A stretch of 64,000 nucleotides of DNA from Dioscorea cayenensis subsp. rotundata (lineage: Eukaryota > Streptophyta > Magnoliopsida > Dioscoreales > Dioscoreaceae): positions 4,933,501-4,997,500 of the forward strand of contig NC_052474.1 of the NCBI RefSeq assembly GCF_009730915.1, given 5' to 3'. Made by a program: the position numbers and the translations under genes. The notes below the pieces were generated by a model. It did no database searches. It worked only from the letters and a program-made list of their open reading frames with translations, and was not told the DNA's origin. The stretch's first letter is position 1. Each line of letters starts with the position of its first letter. This document shows positions 11,627 to 24,529 of the stretch, one piece after another.

Positions 11627-11669
11627 GTCCCACATCGGCTATGAGATAGACCCGTTGTGTGCATATAAG
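11627..11669 (+). promoter_or_regulatory. snRNA-type promoter: USE plus TATA, Pol III spacing
   Basis: GTCCCACATCG at 11627-11637 is a perfect plant upstream sequence element (RTCCCACATCG). TATAAG follows at 11664-11669 with 26 nt between. From memory this equals the spacing in Arabidopsis U6 (Pol III) promoters; Pol II snRNA genes use a spacing about one helical turn longer. The motifs are seen; activity is inferred. Confidence 0.6.
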
Positions 11670-11689
11670 TGGGGGGTAATTTTCTCTAC

Positions 11690-11885
11690 TAGGCCAGTCT
11701 GTGGAGTTGTGGATCTCACCGTGTGTGTTGTGTGAGGGCTGGGTGAAGGGCTGACCAACGGAGGGTTCTGACCAGGCTGGCTAGCTGCGCGCTGGGGTTT
11801 GAGTTGAAGTGTCATTGAGTGAAGCATACCTGACCCGTCCATGACCATAGGGTTGGGGCTACCCCACCCTATAGACCGGTCTTTT
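11690..11885 (+). ncRNA. Candidate structured non-coding RNA, or dispersed repeat, behind USE/TATA
   Basis: Placed at the position expected for transcription from the USE/TATA promoter (start near 11692), this is a GC-rich island in AT-rich DNA. It contains strong local fold-backs: ATAGGGTTGGGG pairs with CCCCACCCTAT (about 11848-11873), and CTCAC pairs with GTGAG (about 11716-11738). A TTTT run at 11882-11885 could terminate Pol III, giving about 193 nt; another TTTT lies near 11920. It does not read as U6, U3, 7SL or MRP RNA as far as I can recall them. It could instead be part of a dispersed repeat whose promoter has this form. Confidence 0.4.
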
Positions 11886-11980
11886 AGGGTCCGCTCTCCC
11901 CTCCACTTGTGTGCATTACATTTTCCTGTCATTTATGTTGCTACTATGGTTTATTGTTCCTTATGTGAAATTTATGTATC

Positions 11981-12072
11981 CATTCCTTACTTGATTGGTT
12001 TACTGTAGCTCATTGCAGAAATTTGGGATTGTAATGCATTCCTTACTTGATTGGTTCACTGTAGCTCATTGC
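11981..12072 (+). repeat. Direct repeat, two 36-bp copies 56 bp apart
   Basis: Bases 11981-12016 and 12037-12072 share CATTCCTTACTTGATTGGTT and the following ACTGTAGCTCATTGC, with a single difference (T/C). This is a recent local duplication in the region downstream of the ARM gene. Confidence 0.8.
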
Positions 12073-14027
12073 TTTGCCATGCACATATAGTTTAAATTTC
12101 TGGTTATCACTAGCGTGATGCTTACTAGAATAGATACTAGACTCCTTATGAATGCTTAATTAGTGAAACTTTTTGTGGCACCTCACCTATAGTTCTTCCT
12201 TCAAAAGATTAGAAATTTCTGAATCTGGACCTTCATTGATAAGCTTGTCACAATACATTGTCATACAATAATGTAAGCATTATTAGCAATCATTTGTTGT
12301 TTGATAGTGCTAGAATAGTTTACATTATTCTCTTGTTTCTTGTTTTTTATGTGAGAGGAAGACGCACCTACTGTTTATTCTCTTCTCAGATCTTTGGAAC
12401 ATGATGTAGTTTGGTAGCCCTTTGGCCAGTAGTTCACATACTTTTCTGGCCTTGTTGGCTTCAAAATAAATTGACTTTTTTTTAGGCAGTTCATGATACC
12501 AAGTTGACCTGTTTCTTTCAGTGATGTTTGGTTTTGAAGTTCAAAGTTTATACTTCTTAGAGTGTAATATTACTGTTGTTGTTCTGAGCTTTATGAAGTT
12601 GTATTACCAGGTTTGTTTGAAAATCACACATCATGGATTGATTTAGATTAATAATGGCTTTCCAAGCTGTCGAATTGGAAACCTTTTGGTTATATTTTGT
12701 GTTCATGCAAACTTCTTGTCATGCAATTGCATTCAGTTTGTAAGGATCAGTTTAAATTTCTTGGAGTGGGTCTCTCTAAAAAGATAAGAGTTTGGTTTAA
12801 GAATGAACTTTGGAGTCTTGTGGATCAAAACGTGGGCCATTCCATATTCAATCAATACAGACATATATATATATGTGGTATTTGAGCCTCATTTTTATTT
12901 ATATAAATAATTTGATCAAAATCCAAACCCGTACATGTTTATTTTGCTTTTCTCAGCACAAGAGTTTTCTTTTTCTTTTCTTTTTTTTCTTTTTTTTTTT
13001 TAAAGTCCTCTTTTAAAGTCTTGAGAATAATCACCTTAAAAGCCATGAGTAGCTTCCGTGGTTTTTAATGATTTTGACGTGTGGTGTCCGCCATGGAAAT
13101 GGGTACACTTACTGATACTGTTGAATATTAATGAACCTCATGGGTAAAGCCGTAAAGGTTCATAAACACGCACCATATTATTTGCTAGATTAGTTATGAA
13201 TTGCAATTGGACGCCTCACACCTATGGCTATATTTGGTAATGTTGATTGATCCGTGCATATGTGTATATATATACATGTATAATGTTTTTATAGGAAGAA
13301 TGGTGACCATTTCAAATAATAATTAATTCAAGCTTGATGTAAAGCTTGTGCACTCTAGGTGAAAAGAAAAACCTTGGTAGTTTACTGATGGGTTTTTGAA
13401 CTTCTAAAGGCAATGTGTTTCATCATAGAATTATGAGAAAATTTTCTTTTTACAGCAATATTTGGTGTATAAGATCTTATTTAGAAAAGCAAAAGATATT
13501 TCGTCATAAAATTATGAGGTTTATTTCCAATAGTAAAAGTGAAATGAACTTTGGTATAACCCATTCAAAAATAGTATTCATGTTTAACCAATTACCAAAA
13601 ATTATTTTAGTTTTTATCATCCTTTAAATATCATTCATTCAAGACAGAATATTTTAATAAATCAGTGGTTTATCTATTTTTATTAAAACAAACATAATTG
13701 AGTTTTGTAATTTATGAAACCAGGCTTTATTCACACATGGGTTGCGTTAAATTTATTAAAAACTAACTATGCAATGAATTTCAAGCCTTGTGACTCGTGA
13801 GCATCCAGTTTAGAAGCCTCACAGAATTTATTGAGTGGAATTAAATTAATTAAATAAATGATTGGTATCAACGATGAACGGTGGGATACGTGCTTGCATT
13901 ATACGTATTATTATATTTAATTTAATTTCAATTCATTTTATCAACGCTTTTTCCTTCTGAAAAAGCGTCATGCATGACGCATGCATTCATTTACTGTGAT
14001 TTTTGTAGATATACGTGTATATATATG

Positions 14028-14065
<38 letters not shown>

Positions 14066-14899
14066 TAATTATTATTATTTGGTCCGGTAGAGTTTTCTGT
14101 AGAATGGGCATTTGGTATGGCTTTATATATCACAGAGCTTCTTGTTACACGCTTGCTTTGATTGGTGCTACAAGTCAACCAACTAAGCTTGGCTTTTATT
14201 TGTGAATATATATATATATATATATTATAATATGTTATCTACTAAGAACATTCGTAGAACATTAATTTATATAGATAAAAAGATAAAAGATAGACTGGTG
14301 GAGGCCCTGGAGGGTTGGGTTTAATTTTCAAAAAGGATGAGAGGGGGAACCGTGATTTAACTGTCCCAGGATTTCCCTAGACGATATTTTTTCATGAAAT
14401 TTTTAGAAAATGCAACCTCCGTTTATATATATACACACATAATATTTTTTTACTTTTTTCTACTTTTCCTTTAATTTTATTTTAATTTTTTCTGATATTT
14501 ACGAAACTGATGTAAATATTTAGACATCCCTCTACTGTTTTTAATGGTAGCATGTGTTGGGATAATATTTAGATCCCTCACTCAGAGCGCTAGCTCCGCC
14601 AAGTGAGCTAGACCTCCTTCTCTTAATAGCGCTTCTATAATTTGATCCCTCTTATTCTGTGGTGGCTGTTTTTGTTCGTCTTTGTCTCTTTTTTTTTTTG
14701 TTCAATTGCTCTCTGTTTATCATTTTATGTTTTGTATCTCATCATCTTTGATGATTTATTGTTGTTTGTTTCAGTCTTTGTCTCTTTGTTATAGTTTTCT
14801 TCTTCTTGTTTTTTTGAATGATATTCATGATTTATTTAAAAAACATGTAAGTTTATTTCACACTGAGATAAACTTCTACGTTTATAATATATATATATA

Positions 14900-14934
<35 letters not shown>

Positions 14935-16390
14935 TCTATTACTCATAAGCTGTAAAATAGTGAAAAACTATAAATTTCTGTTTACAAATTTAATTTTAAA
15001 ATTTTACTATATAATCGGGTTTTAACATGAACATTATTTTCTATTTGAAGTATTAACATATACATATTTACTGTTGTAATAAAGTGGACAAATTATTATA
15101 TAATTAACCAAAATCTTTAAATCTATTTTAAATTTAAAATAGTATCCTAAACAATCATAATCACTTTTAAATGCATAAACTTAAACTTGCAAAGCAAATA
15201 TTTATTAAATACTTTAAACAGTTATTTGAATAATAACTAAGCATTAATCATAATCAATTTTTTTTTTAATAAAGCCATTTCCCACATGTGTCAAGACAAA
15301 GACAAAGCAATGCAATGCATGGCCTTTTTTGGGCGTCCTATTAATCATATGACGCGTGTCAGATAATAAGCAATTCACACTTCCTAAAACAAGCGCATCA
15401 CATGTACAAATTCAACTTGCTTGACATGTTTTCCATATTTATAAAAAAAGAGACTTTATATGTGAACATATTATTTCTATTTTCCTTCTTTGTTTCATTG
15501 ATTGATTAATAATTGCAAGGAAATATATAAAGTTGATGGCTCCATGAAACCAAACAATGGCCAAAGTCCAAGTTTGGCTTTAATCCCATACAACTTTTTT
15601 TTTTCAAATAGGTAGAAAAATTATTCGGACATTGAGCTATCACATACATTCACATTATACCAGTAAAGACTTGAATTTGGAATAATTTCTGAGTGTAGGG
15701 GACCGAATACCACCAAGTTATAAGTGCTTTGACTCGTACAAAAATTTCAAAACTACGTAAACTTTTTTATAATGTTTTTATTTAAATTATATTTATCATT
15801 TTAATTGAGTGGTGTTATATATAAAATCTATGAATATATGGTATGACTCTTAATTGAGTAAGAAAATTGGGGCTTTGATTAAAAAAAAAAATTGTGGGCG
15901 ATGTGGACATGAAAACTATCTGAGTATGAACAAAAACTGTTGACAATTCATAGTCTACCAATCTTATTAGGAGGACATCTACATGTCGGCATAAATTAAA
16001 AAAATAAACAAATGAATAAATAAATAATCGAATTTAAGTTTGGAAAGAGTTTGATTCAAAGATGAGATTTTAATTGGGTGGCTTTTCCTTGTCAGTGATC
16101 CTGGTGATATAATTGGCTCACCAACCACATTTAATTGCCTCATGACTGTTTTCACAGCTCTTATATGTACACTATCTACCTTCTCTTATATCAAGTGTGT
16201 GTATATATGGCTTGTAATCTCTATTGTTGGTTATTATGATTTTTATATTTTAATTTAATCTCATTATTTATTTATTTTTAATCTTTGAGTTGTTCTTCCA
16301 TTTTGATGAGTGGGGGAATTTTGTTTGTGTTCTTAATAATTTATTAATTGTAATATTTTTAAATAATAAACTTGTTAATTTGTTGTTGGT
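12073..16390. other. Intergenic DNA, gene-free
   Basis: No protein-coding gene is supported. The open frames here are low-complexity translations of (TA)n, (TGT)n and poly-T tracts (for example 14030-14050, 14207-14225, 14887-14931). The 16-bp palindrome at 13965-13980 is the only distinctive site. GTGGTTTATCTATTTT near 13664 may be another, plus-strand, LINE 3' end without a visible target-site duplication. Confidence 0.55.
13965..13980. promoter_or_regulatory. 16-bp perfect palindrome with RY motif
   Basis: GCGTCATGCATGACGC is identical on both strands and contains CATGCATG, the RY element bound by plant B3-domain factors. A second GCATGCAT overlaps its right edge. No gene starts nearby, so a regulatory role is speculative. 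Confidence 0.35.
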
Positions 16391-16564
16391 TATCTTATTT
16401 TTATTTTTATTTTATTTTTTTGAAATAAATGTGGATAAACCACAACTTTATTGAATAGGGAACATAAGATAAAAGCTCTCACCAGAAGTGAGGAGAAGTA
16501 CTAAGAACGACAGGAAAATAAAATACAAGGAGAATAGAAGCTGGGAAGGCTATCTTATTTTTAT
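16391..16564 (-). mobile_element. LINE 3'-end insertion with 14-bp target-site duplication
   Basis: The 146-bp insert (16405-16550) is flanked by TATCTTATTTTTAT at 16391-16404 and again at 16551-16564. On the minus strand it contains CTTCTGGTGAG, matching the tail of the 6-8 kb LINE (TTTCTGGTGAG), and it ends GTGGTTTATCCAC followed by an A-rich tail. It is a 5'-truncated copy of the same family. Confidence 0.78.
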
Positions 16565-19450
16565 AATTTTTAATAAAAAATTTATATAAAATAGTAGTTT
16601 ATGTATTTTTATTATCATTAATAATAAATTTATTTTGCACATAACTTAATGTGTCTTCTAAAGCTTGCAAGTTTGTGTTCTCGTTTTTAATATATGTGTC
16701 ACGTCTCCTTTATTTTTAACACATTTGGTTAACTTTTAATATAATAAAGTGAAGCATTTCATAAATAAGAATTCCGCTTAAAAACAAAGAAAAAACCCAT
16801 AGATTTTGAATCAAGTTAAGAATTTAGAAAAATAATACTTTTTCAATCCAAAACAAAAGTCATCCTCGACTAGAAAAAAAACAATAATGCCATTCATTTA
16901 GAATTAGTATATACACAAAATAGATTTAAATAAAAATATAAATAAAAAATTATTTTAATTCTAAAAGAATTATTCCAAGGTGTCTAAAATAAAATAAAAT
17001 AAAATAAATAAAAATAAAAAGAAAGGTTGTCTTTTGTGCTCCACTTCTGAGCATGCACCATACATTTTTGAATTAGATAATTTTTTTTTAAAGAAATTAG
17101 ATAAATTTCATCAATGACATTTTTAATTAATCTTTTTTATGTACCATGGAAAGTTAACATACCATACCTTTTTCTTTTAATTTAAAAGTTGAGATTTTAA
17201 ATTTTACTTATAATTTATCCATAATTTTTAAATTAAAAAAAAAATTTATGGTATTATTAACAGACAGAGATGTTATTAAAAATAAAATTACCAATGATTA
17301 CTTGACTTGTTGATATTGAGTCGCAAAATGTGAACAAAATGTTATTAAAGTATGTTTTATATTTGTGTTTGTTTCTGATTTAAATCTTAAATTAGAGCCG
17401 TGATGTTTGTCGTCTAGTATAAAATAATAAAATAAAATAAAATAAAAATAAGAAAAGTGAAAAAGACGAGAGACTGAAAAGTGAAAACAAACAGTTGGTT
17501 GAAGAAATGGTGAAAGAAATCATGGATAGACAGAGATGATGATGGGTGTGACACTAGCTAAGATTCAAGTCTCACAAGCAAAGTAAAAGGGCATGAAGTG
17601 AAGTGATGAAAAAAGTACTTTGGATCTTTACCAGACTTGGTTGTGGTGGACCAGTCTTGCAAATGGGTTACCTTATCCACACCATCACACATTGTAATAA
17701 ATGCCATAAAATAAATAAATAAATATTCAACTTTTTATCTAAAATCTCTCCATCCTTAAATGATGAGCTTTTAATTCCACTTTATTGTACCCTTTCCATG
17801 GTTTTGAGGTATATTCTCCAATAAATTATGAGAATGAAATTTCAAGTGTGTTGGCTTACTGAAATATTTCAGTTGGAGTTTGGTGGGTTATAAATCACGA
17901 GGTTAATTTTTTTATACATAATTTTTGAATTTACATAATATATTGAAAATTGAAATTGTTCGTAAATTGTGATAAGAGTTGTCCACATGATCTCCAAAGC
18001 TCATGCACGTGCGCATGATTAAATCCGCATAGATATGTTTTTAGAAAAAAAAAAAATATTTCATTTGTGCAAAGAAGAGTTATAAAGGGGAGGTCATGGG
18101 TTCAAATCTCTCCCCCGACAGTACTGGTCACCGTACTGTTTATATATTGTTTATCCAGGATTCTTATACTATTATCATACTGTACATATATTGTACATCC
18201 GGGTTATAGTACTGTTTGGTACTGTTTATATTCATATAAAAAGGGCGCTTGTCGTCTATTATTCAAAAAAAAAAAAAGAGTTATATATAAATATAAACAC
18301 AAAAACATTAAAAAAAACTTATATTTTTGAATGATAATTCTTATAATTAAGACATTTGTCTCTTACTCTATTGGCACTAAGTTTTTTATATAAAGTGTTC
18401 ATATATTGGTTGAAAAAATAGATCCAAATTTCAGCTCACATAAAATGTAAGTCCATTAAAATATTTACTCATTGCTTATGTACGTCTGATGTAGTTTGTC
18501 GATATTTAAAATAAATAAATAAATATTTAATTGTTACAAAATTAATGTAATTAAAATACTTTTTTAATAGATATGAATAAATCAAAAATCCTTAATTTCT
18601 CAGTAGATATAGATTAGAAATATTTAAAATAGCTGTCATTTGAAATAATCTATTATACTTCGGTGAGATATTTATGCTAAAAAAAAAAAAACTCCTCAAG
18701 CTGGAAAACATGCTAAACACACCAAAATTCATTGTATAACTCAATCCAGTATTTATGAATAACACCATCATAGTATTAACAGGAAAAAATGACGACCTTC
18801 AAAAAATCATAAAAAAATAAAAAATAAAAATAAAAATAATAATAATAATAATAATGTATATCCAAATAAGAATTGGACAACCCCATCTATTACAGTCCCA
18901 TTACATCAATCACAGTCCATTTCATCTCTAATCACAAAAATATCTCGGCTTGAAAAGTAGTCAAAGATCACATTCATTATGGAATTTTAAAATTTTTCAG
19001 GGGGTTCTTCATGAAAAACAATAATAAAAACCAACCACACTTATGTTTATATTTACAATCAAACCCACTAACAAGTTTATCGGAATCGAGTTAGGACGCG
19101 AGATAACGACAACGACTCGTCTTTCAGGACAATTGCCAGCTCACCCAAAAGCGTTCGATATTTTGACATCCTTGGGTCCCACCTTCCAAATATCTCACCG
19201 AACACCAACCCACGTGCTCCTCATTTCCATCTCTTAACGGGTCGGTTTTCCAAATAGCCCAGTCTATACCCGTTAAAATCCAGTCTTGGATATCGGGTTG
19301 TCACCCGAATCCGAACCCGATAACCCGTTAACTGGGTCTGTTCTCAGATCCTAATAGAGCTCTCTCCTTCTTCTTCTTCTTCTTCTTCTTATAGAGAGAG
19401 AGAGAGAGAGAGCTGGTCTCATTGACTGAACCTTGTTAGGGTTGGAAGCC
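16565..19450. other. Intergenic DNA and COL promoter region
   Basis: Gene-free apart from the SINE-like block near 18.1 kb. An (AAT)n run lies near 18835-18856. The final 130 bases, with (TTC)n at about 19369-19390 and (GA)n at about 19394-19412, are typical of a plant 5' leader and precede the CONSTANS-like start codon. Confidence 0.5.
18066..18278 (+). mobile_element. SINE-like fragment with Pol III B box
   Basis: GGTTCAAATCT at 18099-18109 is a good tRNA-type B box within the phrase GAGGTCATGGGTTCAAATC, often seen in tRNA-derived SINEs. The block ends in a poly(A) run (about 18264-18277). No A box is visible 44 nt upstream, so the head is truncated or decayed. Direct repeats at the ends were not found. 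Confidence 0.5.
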
Positions 19451-22400
19451 ATGTCACCGGAGACGTGCTCGGCGCCGCCGGCGTGCGACTACTGTGGATC
19501 GGCCCTCGCAGCACTCTATTGCCGAGCTGACGCTGCGCGGCTTTGCCTCCCTTGCGATCGCCATGTCCACTCGGCCAACGCCCTTTCCCGCAAACATCCG
19601 CGCTCCGCCCTCTGCTCTTCTTGCTACTCTGCCCCCGCTGTCTCCCGCCTTGGCTCCCTCTTCTTCTGCTCCGCTTGCGAAACCGACCCCTCTCCCCCTC
19701 ACGTCCCCGCCGCTCTCGAGCCGCTCTCCGGCCTTCCCTCGGCGGCTTCCATAGCTGCCTCTCTTGATCTTGAGTTCCCTCCTGAGATCCCCCAGCCGGA
19801 GCCATTGAATCGGGCTTTCTCGAATTGGGGGTCGATTAACGCTTTTGAGGAGCTGTCCGTGCCGAAATGGGAGCAAAAGCAGCAGCTTTTGGAGCAGGTG
19901 CTGGAGCTCGCTAAGAGTGAGAACGATGGACAGCAGGAACAACCGGTGCAGTGTGGTTTTGGCCCGATGACACCGGGCCGGAGCAATAATGATGGCTTGA
20001 TGCAGTATACCGAGTTGTTGATGCTGCCGCCGGCCGGGTGCGTGGATCTCAAAGGGTGCGATCGACTTGTTGAGGATGAGGATTTGTTGTGGGACAATGG
20101 GAGTGCTGCTGCTCAGGTATGATATTCTCGTGAAAAATTCTTTTTTTTTTTTTATTTTTTTTTTAAATTTTCTCCTTTTTGTTTGATTTTTCGTGTTATC
20201 CAATTGTTTAGATTTGGAAGCTATTGTTTTTGAATTTTGGATTGGTTTTGAGATGGAAATGTGGGATTGTTTGCGCAGAAGATACGACCTTGAACAGATT
20301 CTTTACAATCACATTTTTCCTTGAAGACATGTCAGATCTCGTTATGTAGTCATATTATTCAAAGGAGCAAACAAAAGGTGTTCCCTTTTAAGTTGGGAAC
20401 TTAGGATCAAATTTTTTTGGAAGAAATGAAGGAGAGTGAGCAACAAACAATCATGGATTATTCTTTACTGTGATGTATTTTGCTTTTCAGCTGGGAGAAT
20501 TAATAATTTTCGTTTTTTTTTATAAGGATGTTGGTACGCAGTACTGTAGGGAAGACGTATTCAGTACTTTATGTTGTCATTTCCCTAAATGGAACCAAAA
20601 TTTGAAATCTGGAGTAGCCAGAATTATGGATTATAATGGTGGAGTGGTCCCTACTAACAACTTGATTTTTTAAATTATCTTTTAGCCTCATTGAAGTGCA
20701 GTTAAACTGCAAAAGGCTGCTGATGTGCTCCCACTGAAAACTTTCTTGGCTTCTTACACCACAGTGTTTGTTGCTCACTTTCAAACATCTTCATGGCCCT
20801 GAGACATGAATCTGAGGATGGCTTTCTTTGTTTACTCATCTGGGTATTTGACTAATTCTCTAGCCCACCTAACTAATTGCCATTGGAGTGCTTAAGTTGC
20901 TTCCTTTCTTCCTGTGATTGATACGTCTTGCCTTATTTTCAATTGATAGTTAGACTATTCCTGCTATTTTTTGCTCTTGGCTGATTGGTTCCTGTTTGTA
21001 CTTATAGATCACATCAATGTTTTTTGTGTTTTTTGAGATGTATGCCACTGCGCTCAATTCTATCCCTATTACCTTGTAGATCTGGGATTTTGATCTAGGA
21101 AGGACAATGGAACAAAAAGAATCCTCTCCACTGGAAATTGAATTTTGCAACAATGCTAATTTTATGATGAAGAATTACACAGACCTCCTCAAAGAAAATT
21201 CATTTGCCACAGAAAATTTTGTAGAAGATATGTGTGACACAAATCACCTTTCTGCAAATGATGACATCTCCTCTACAAATATCCATCATGTGTCATCTCT
21301 AAAGGTATGCTGATGTCATTGATTTAGCCTAAATTGCAGCATAAGATAGTTGTGTTTAGATTATTTATTAAGTGGTTATGTGATGATAGAAATTCTTTCT
21401 TGCTAGTTTGATGAAATTACTTTACATGTATGATTACTAAAGTTTTACTGATAGAACTACACTCTTTAAAGTAAAGTAGCCGCTGAAGAAATTTTTGGTT
21501 AGACCTTCAATTTCTAGTGGAGCACATACATTGCATTGTTTTTGGCATATATGATTGTCTGTATGCAGGTATTCTTTCATAAATTACTGGTTGAAACAGT
21601 GTCATCGTGATCATCTGTCTTTTCTTGGGAACCATATGCTTTTAGTTTTTTTAGTAGCTGAACAAATTTTTATTTTTTTTAGTTTTTTTTATTCTTGAGT
21701 ACATTACCTTTCTATCGTCAATTTCATCATACTGATAAATATTTTGAGAAAAGTTTTATGATGTTGCAATCATAATGAGAAATGGAAGGAAAATATAGTG
21801 AACTAAAGGAGCTAATAGAAGTTTCTAAAAATCCTATGTTCCTTGTTCCTGTTTGGTGCGTTCTTGTTGTTCTGTTTTGTTCCAGCTTGGATTGTTTTCA
21901 GTTCACTTTAATAAAGTAGTGGATTAATCATTTTTATCAAAAAAAAAAAAAAAATTAAGACGATTAATAATAGGATCGGTACAAGCGCATAACACTTTTG
22001 CGCTAAGGTGGAGCTGATAAAGTTGTTGCAGAAGTCTGGGCCAGACAGAGCATAAATGACCACTAGAAACCAAATTTGATAGAATTTCATGTGGCACATA
22101 TGCAGCATTTCTTTAGGATAGAGAGAAAAACAAGTTGGAGAGGTTAGGTATAGTGCTTTTCACTACATTTAAGCTTAGAGTGTCCAGTAAAGGTGCTAAA
22201 AAGTGCGTCTTTTGGATAGGAGTAAAACAAACTTTCAGGTATGGTACTTTGCTATGAAATTACAAGCAAGTTGTGTGAATGCAGGATTAGCAAATTCGAA
22301 GATGGAACCTAGGGAACTTTGATATATAGGTTTTTGATTTGTTTAAATGCCAAATCCAAATCCTTTACCTGACTGATTTCATATAATTGGATGATAGGAA

Positions 22401-23539
22401 CTAGCATGTCAAAGTATCAATTTTGTTGAAATGTTCAAAAGGAAACTTTTGTCTTGACTTTATTATTTAGTTCCTGCTTCTGGATTCAGATCTCAATGAG
22501 GGTTCTTGTAGCCCAAGTTGCCTAATTCAAAGTGCTGAAAGTGTTGGTCCTCATTACTACTTGAAATGAGTTTGGTTGCACAAAAGGATAAATGCCACTT
22601 TGGCCAAGTGAGAACTTGGTCTCAAGCATTTGTCTTAAAGGTGGTTTTCTTTTCCTACAATTTTTGAAAAAAATCCTTCATAGCAATTTTAGGAAAATAA
22701 AGTTTAGTTATTGATCCGGAGTTGGGAAGTTGCCATAGCTGGGTTGGCCTAGGTGCTTGTTTTAAGTGTCATGGTATTTGTTAGCACAGAATTTCACAAG
22801 GAGACAAGTTTGTGGGTGGCTACAGAGTGTTGGATTATTGGGGTTTCATTGGGACTGTTTTCTGAAGACTTAAAATCCAGTAGCTGCTTGTAAAGTTGTA
22901 ATCACAGGTTATCGTCTAATCCTTCTTATCCATCAATGGCGTGAAAGTTGTTTATAAAGGATGCTTATATTGGTTTCAGTACATGGACAATATAAAATGT
23001 CATTCGTTACTAATACGCCTAGTTTGCGTTTATCATTTGCTTTCTCTTTCCTTGCTGCAGCTGAACATGCAAACAACCAGCAAATGGCAGAACAATGCTC
23101 ATAACTCAGCTCTCCAAGGGACAGCTACTTCAGGAAACAGCAAGTTTACTATAGTTAGTTCAATAGGTAATTCTCATGATACAGGATTAGGTGGCACTAT
23201 CAAAGAAATTTCTTTTCAGGAGCACACTTTCATCAGAACTGAATCATTCAAAGAGACACAGAAAATTGATAGCGAGCGGATGGCCCAGAACAGGGGGAAT
23301 GCCATGCAACGGTACAAGGAGAAAAGAAAGAACCGCAGGCATGTTTATTATCTTCTGCAAAGTTATTTATTCTCTGTTATTGTCTGACACTTTTGAAAAT
23401 CATATGCACCTGAATGCTCAACAGATATGATAAACACATTCGCTATGAATCGAGGAAGGTCAGAGCCGACACCAGAAAGCGAGTGAAGGGACGTTTCGTT
23501 AAAGCTACAGAAGCACTGGATGTGGAAAATGGTGGATGA
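19451..23539 (+). CDS. CONSTANS-like zinc finger transcription factor (B-box plus CCT)
   Basis: Four exons join in frame: 19451-20116, 21080-21304, 23061-23338 and 23425-23539, giving 427 aa. Residues about 12-50 form a B-box ([14 protein letters not shown]). A second, degenerate zinc-finger remnant follows at about 55-80 (ALCSSC, FFCSAC). The last 50 residues contain a complete CCT domain ([14 protein letters not shown], then [20 protein letters not shown]). One good B-box plus a diverged one, with four exons, matches COL group III (COL9-COL15 type). These nuclear proteins control flowering time and light responses; the CCT domain binds DNA through NF-Y-type complexes. Intron 3, which splits the CCT domain, has a GC donor (CGCAG|GCATGT), and no in-frame GT alternative restores the domain. 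A (TTC)n/(GA)n leader precedes the start. It is convergent with the CASP-like gene. Confidence 0.93.
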
Positions 23540-24529
23540 AGTTTCTGAAAAGGAGCCAACCCTGGATGTAAATATATCATGTTATCTTATTGATTGTTGT
23601 TGTGTTATCTCCAACAGAGTTTGCAAATGACCGAATCACTGTTTAATTTGCTGCTCGAAGATTTTGTCGGTGTGATGCATCGCTGTCAGATTTCAGAAAG
23701 GAGCAAATGTGCTGTTCCTTGCTGCTCCGAGCGCCACAACTTATGTATGCCCATGGGTTGGTCTTTGGTGACGGTATTATCTGGTTATTGTTCAAACTCA
23801 TCAGTATTGTTCATTTAAACCTTCTGACTTGTGGGTATTCCTGTAGTTCTCTATTGTTAGAGAGGTTTTGTGTGTTTTTAAATGGCTTGGCTTGCTTAAG
23901 CCATTCGTATTAGTGAATATCCTCCTGTATGTGCATGGAACTTGACAATATTGAAATAAAGTTTACATGCTTCTTGGTTCTTACTTCTTACTTGTATGGC
24001 AATGTGATTTTTTTTTTTTTCTTTCTAATTTCTAAAATTGGTTCATTAGATTAGAAGTAAATGGGGTGATCCAAAAAGAAGAGATGGAAGTAACAATAGT
24101 GAATAGAATACAGAAATGAGTTGTGGAGTTAAAACTCAAAAGTCAAAACAGAATATATATATATATATATATATATCTGTGTGTGTGTTTTATGTGGCAA
24201 GGGACTAAAAACAAGAGAAGAAAATTAGGCACAATAATAGACGCTATATATTTCTCATACGAGAAAATGGGAACCTTGAATATTTAAGAGTAAAAAATGA
24301 TCACCTATATTTGGTTACTTAATTATATAGAAAATTAGCTGTTAAGCAACACAAATACAAGCAGTTAAAGAGAACCACTTTGGTGGTGTTAACTGTCATT
24401 CAGCCAATGATGAAAAAATATATTACAAAAATGACACAGCAAACTTCATGTCTACATAGAGTTGTGAATCAGACCATGGATTCACATTCAACCTTAAACA
24501 CAGAAAAAACAGTAGGAAATGGAAGCAAT
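23540..24529. other. 3' flanks of convergent COL and CASP-like genes
   Basis: This contains the COL 3' untranslated region (to roughly 23960, ending near an AATAAA at about 23955), then a (TA)n(TG)n microsatellite at about 24152-24188, then the CASP-like 3' untranslated region on the other strand. No further gene. Confidence 0.5.

Noticed and set aside
12485-12505. Primer-binding-site-like TTGGTATCATGAAC on the minus strand
   Set aside because: No LTR-like direct repeats found around it.
14576-14625. tRNA-like A box on the minus strand (TAGCTCACTTGGCGGAG)
   Set aside because: No convincing B box at the right distance and no cloverleaf; could be an eroded SINE, but support is too thin.
19454-20203. 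249-codon minus-strand open frame opposite COL exon 1
   Set aside because: Shadow of the GC-rich coding exon; it has Lys/Arg runs and no known motif.
21890-21956. Possible plus-strand LINE 3' end (GTGGATTAATCATTTTTATC plus A run) in COL intron 2
   Set aside because: The stem is poor and no target-site duplication is visible.
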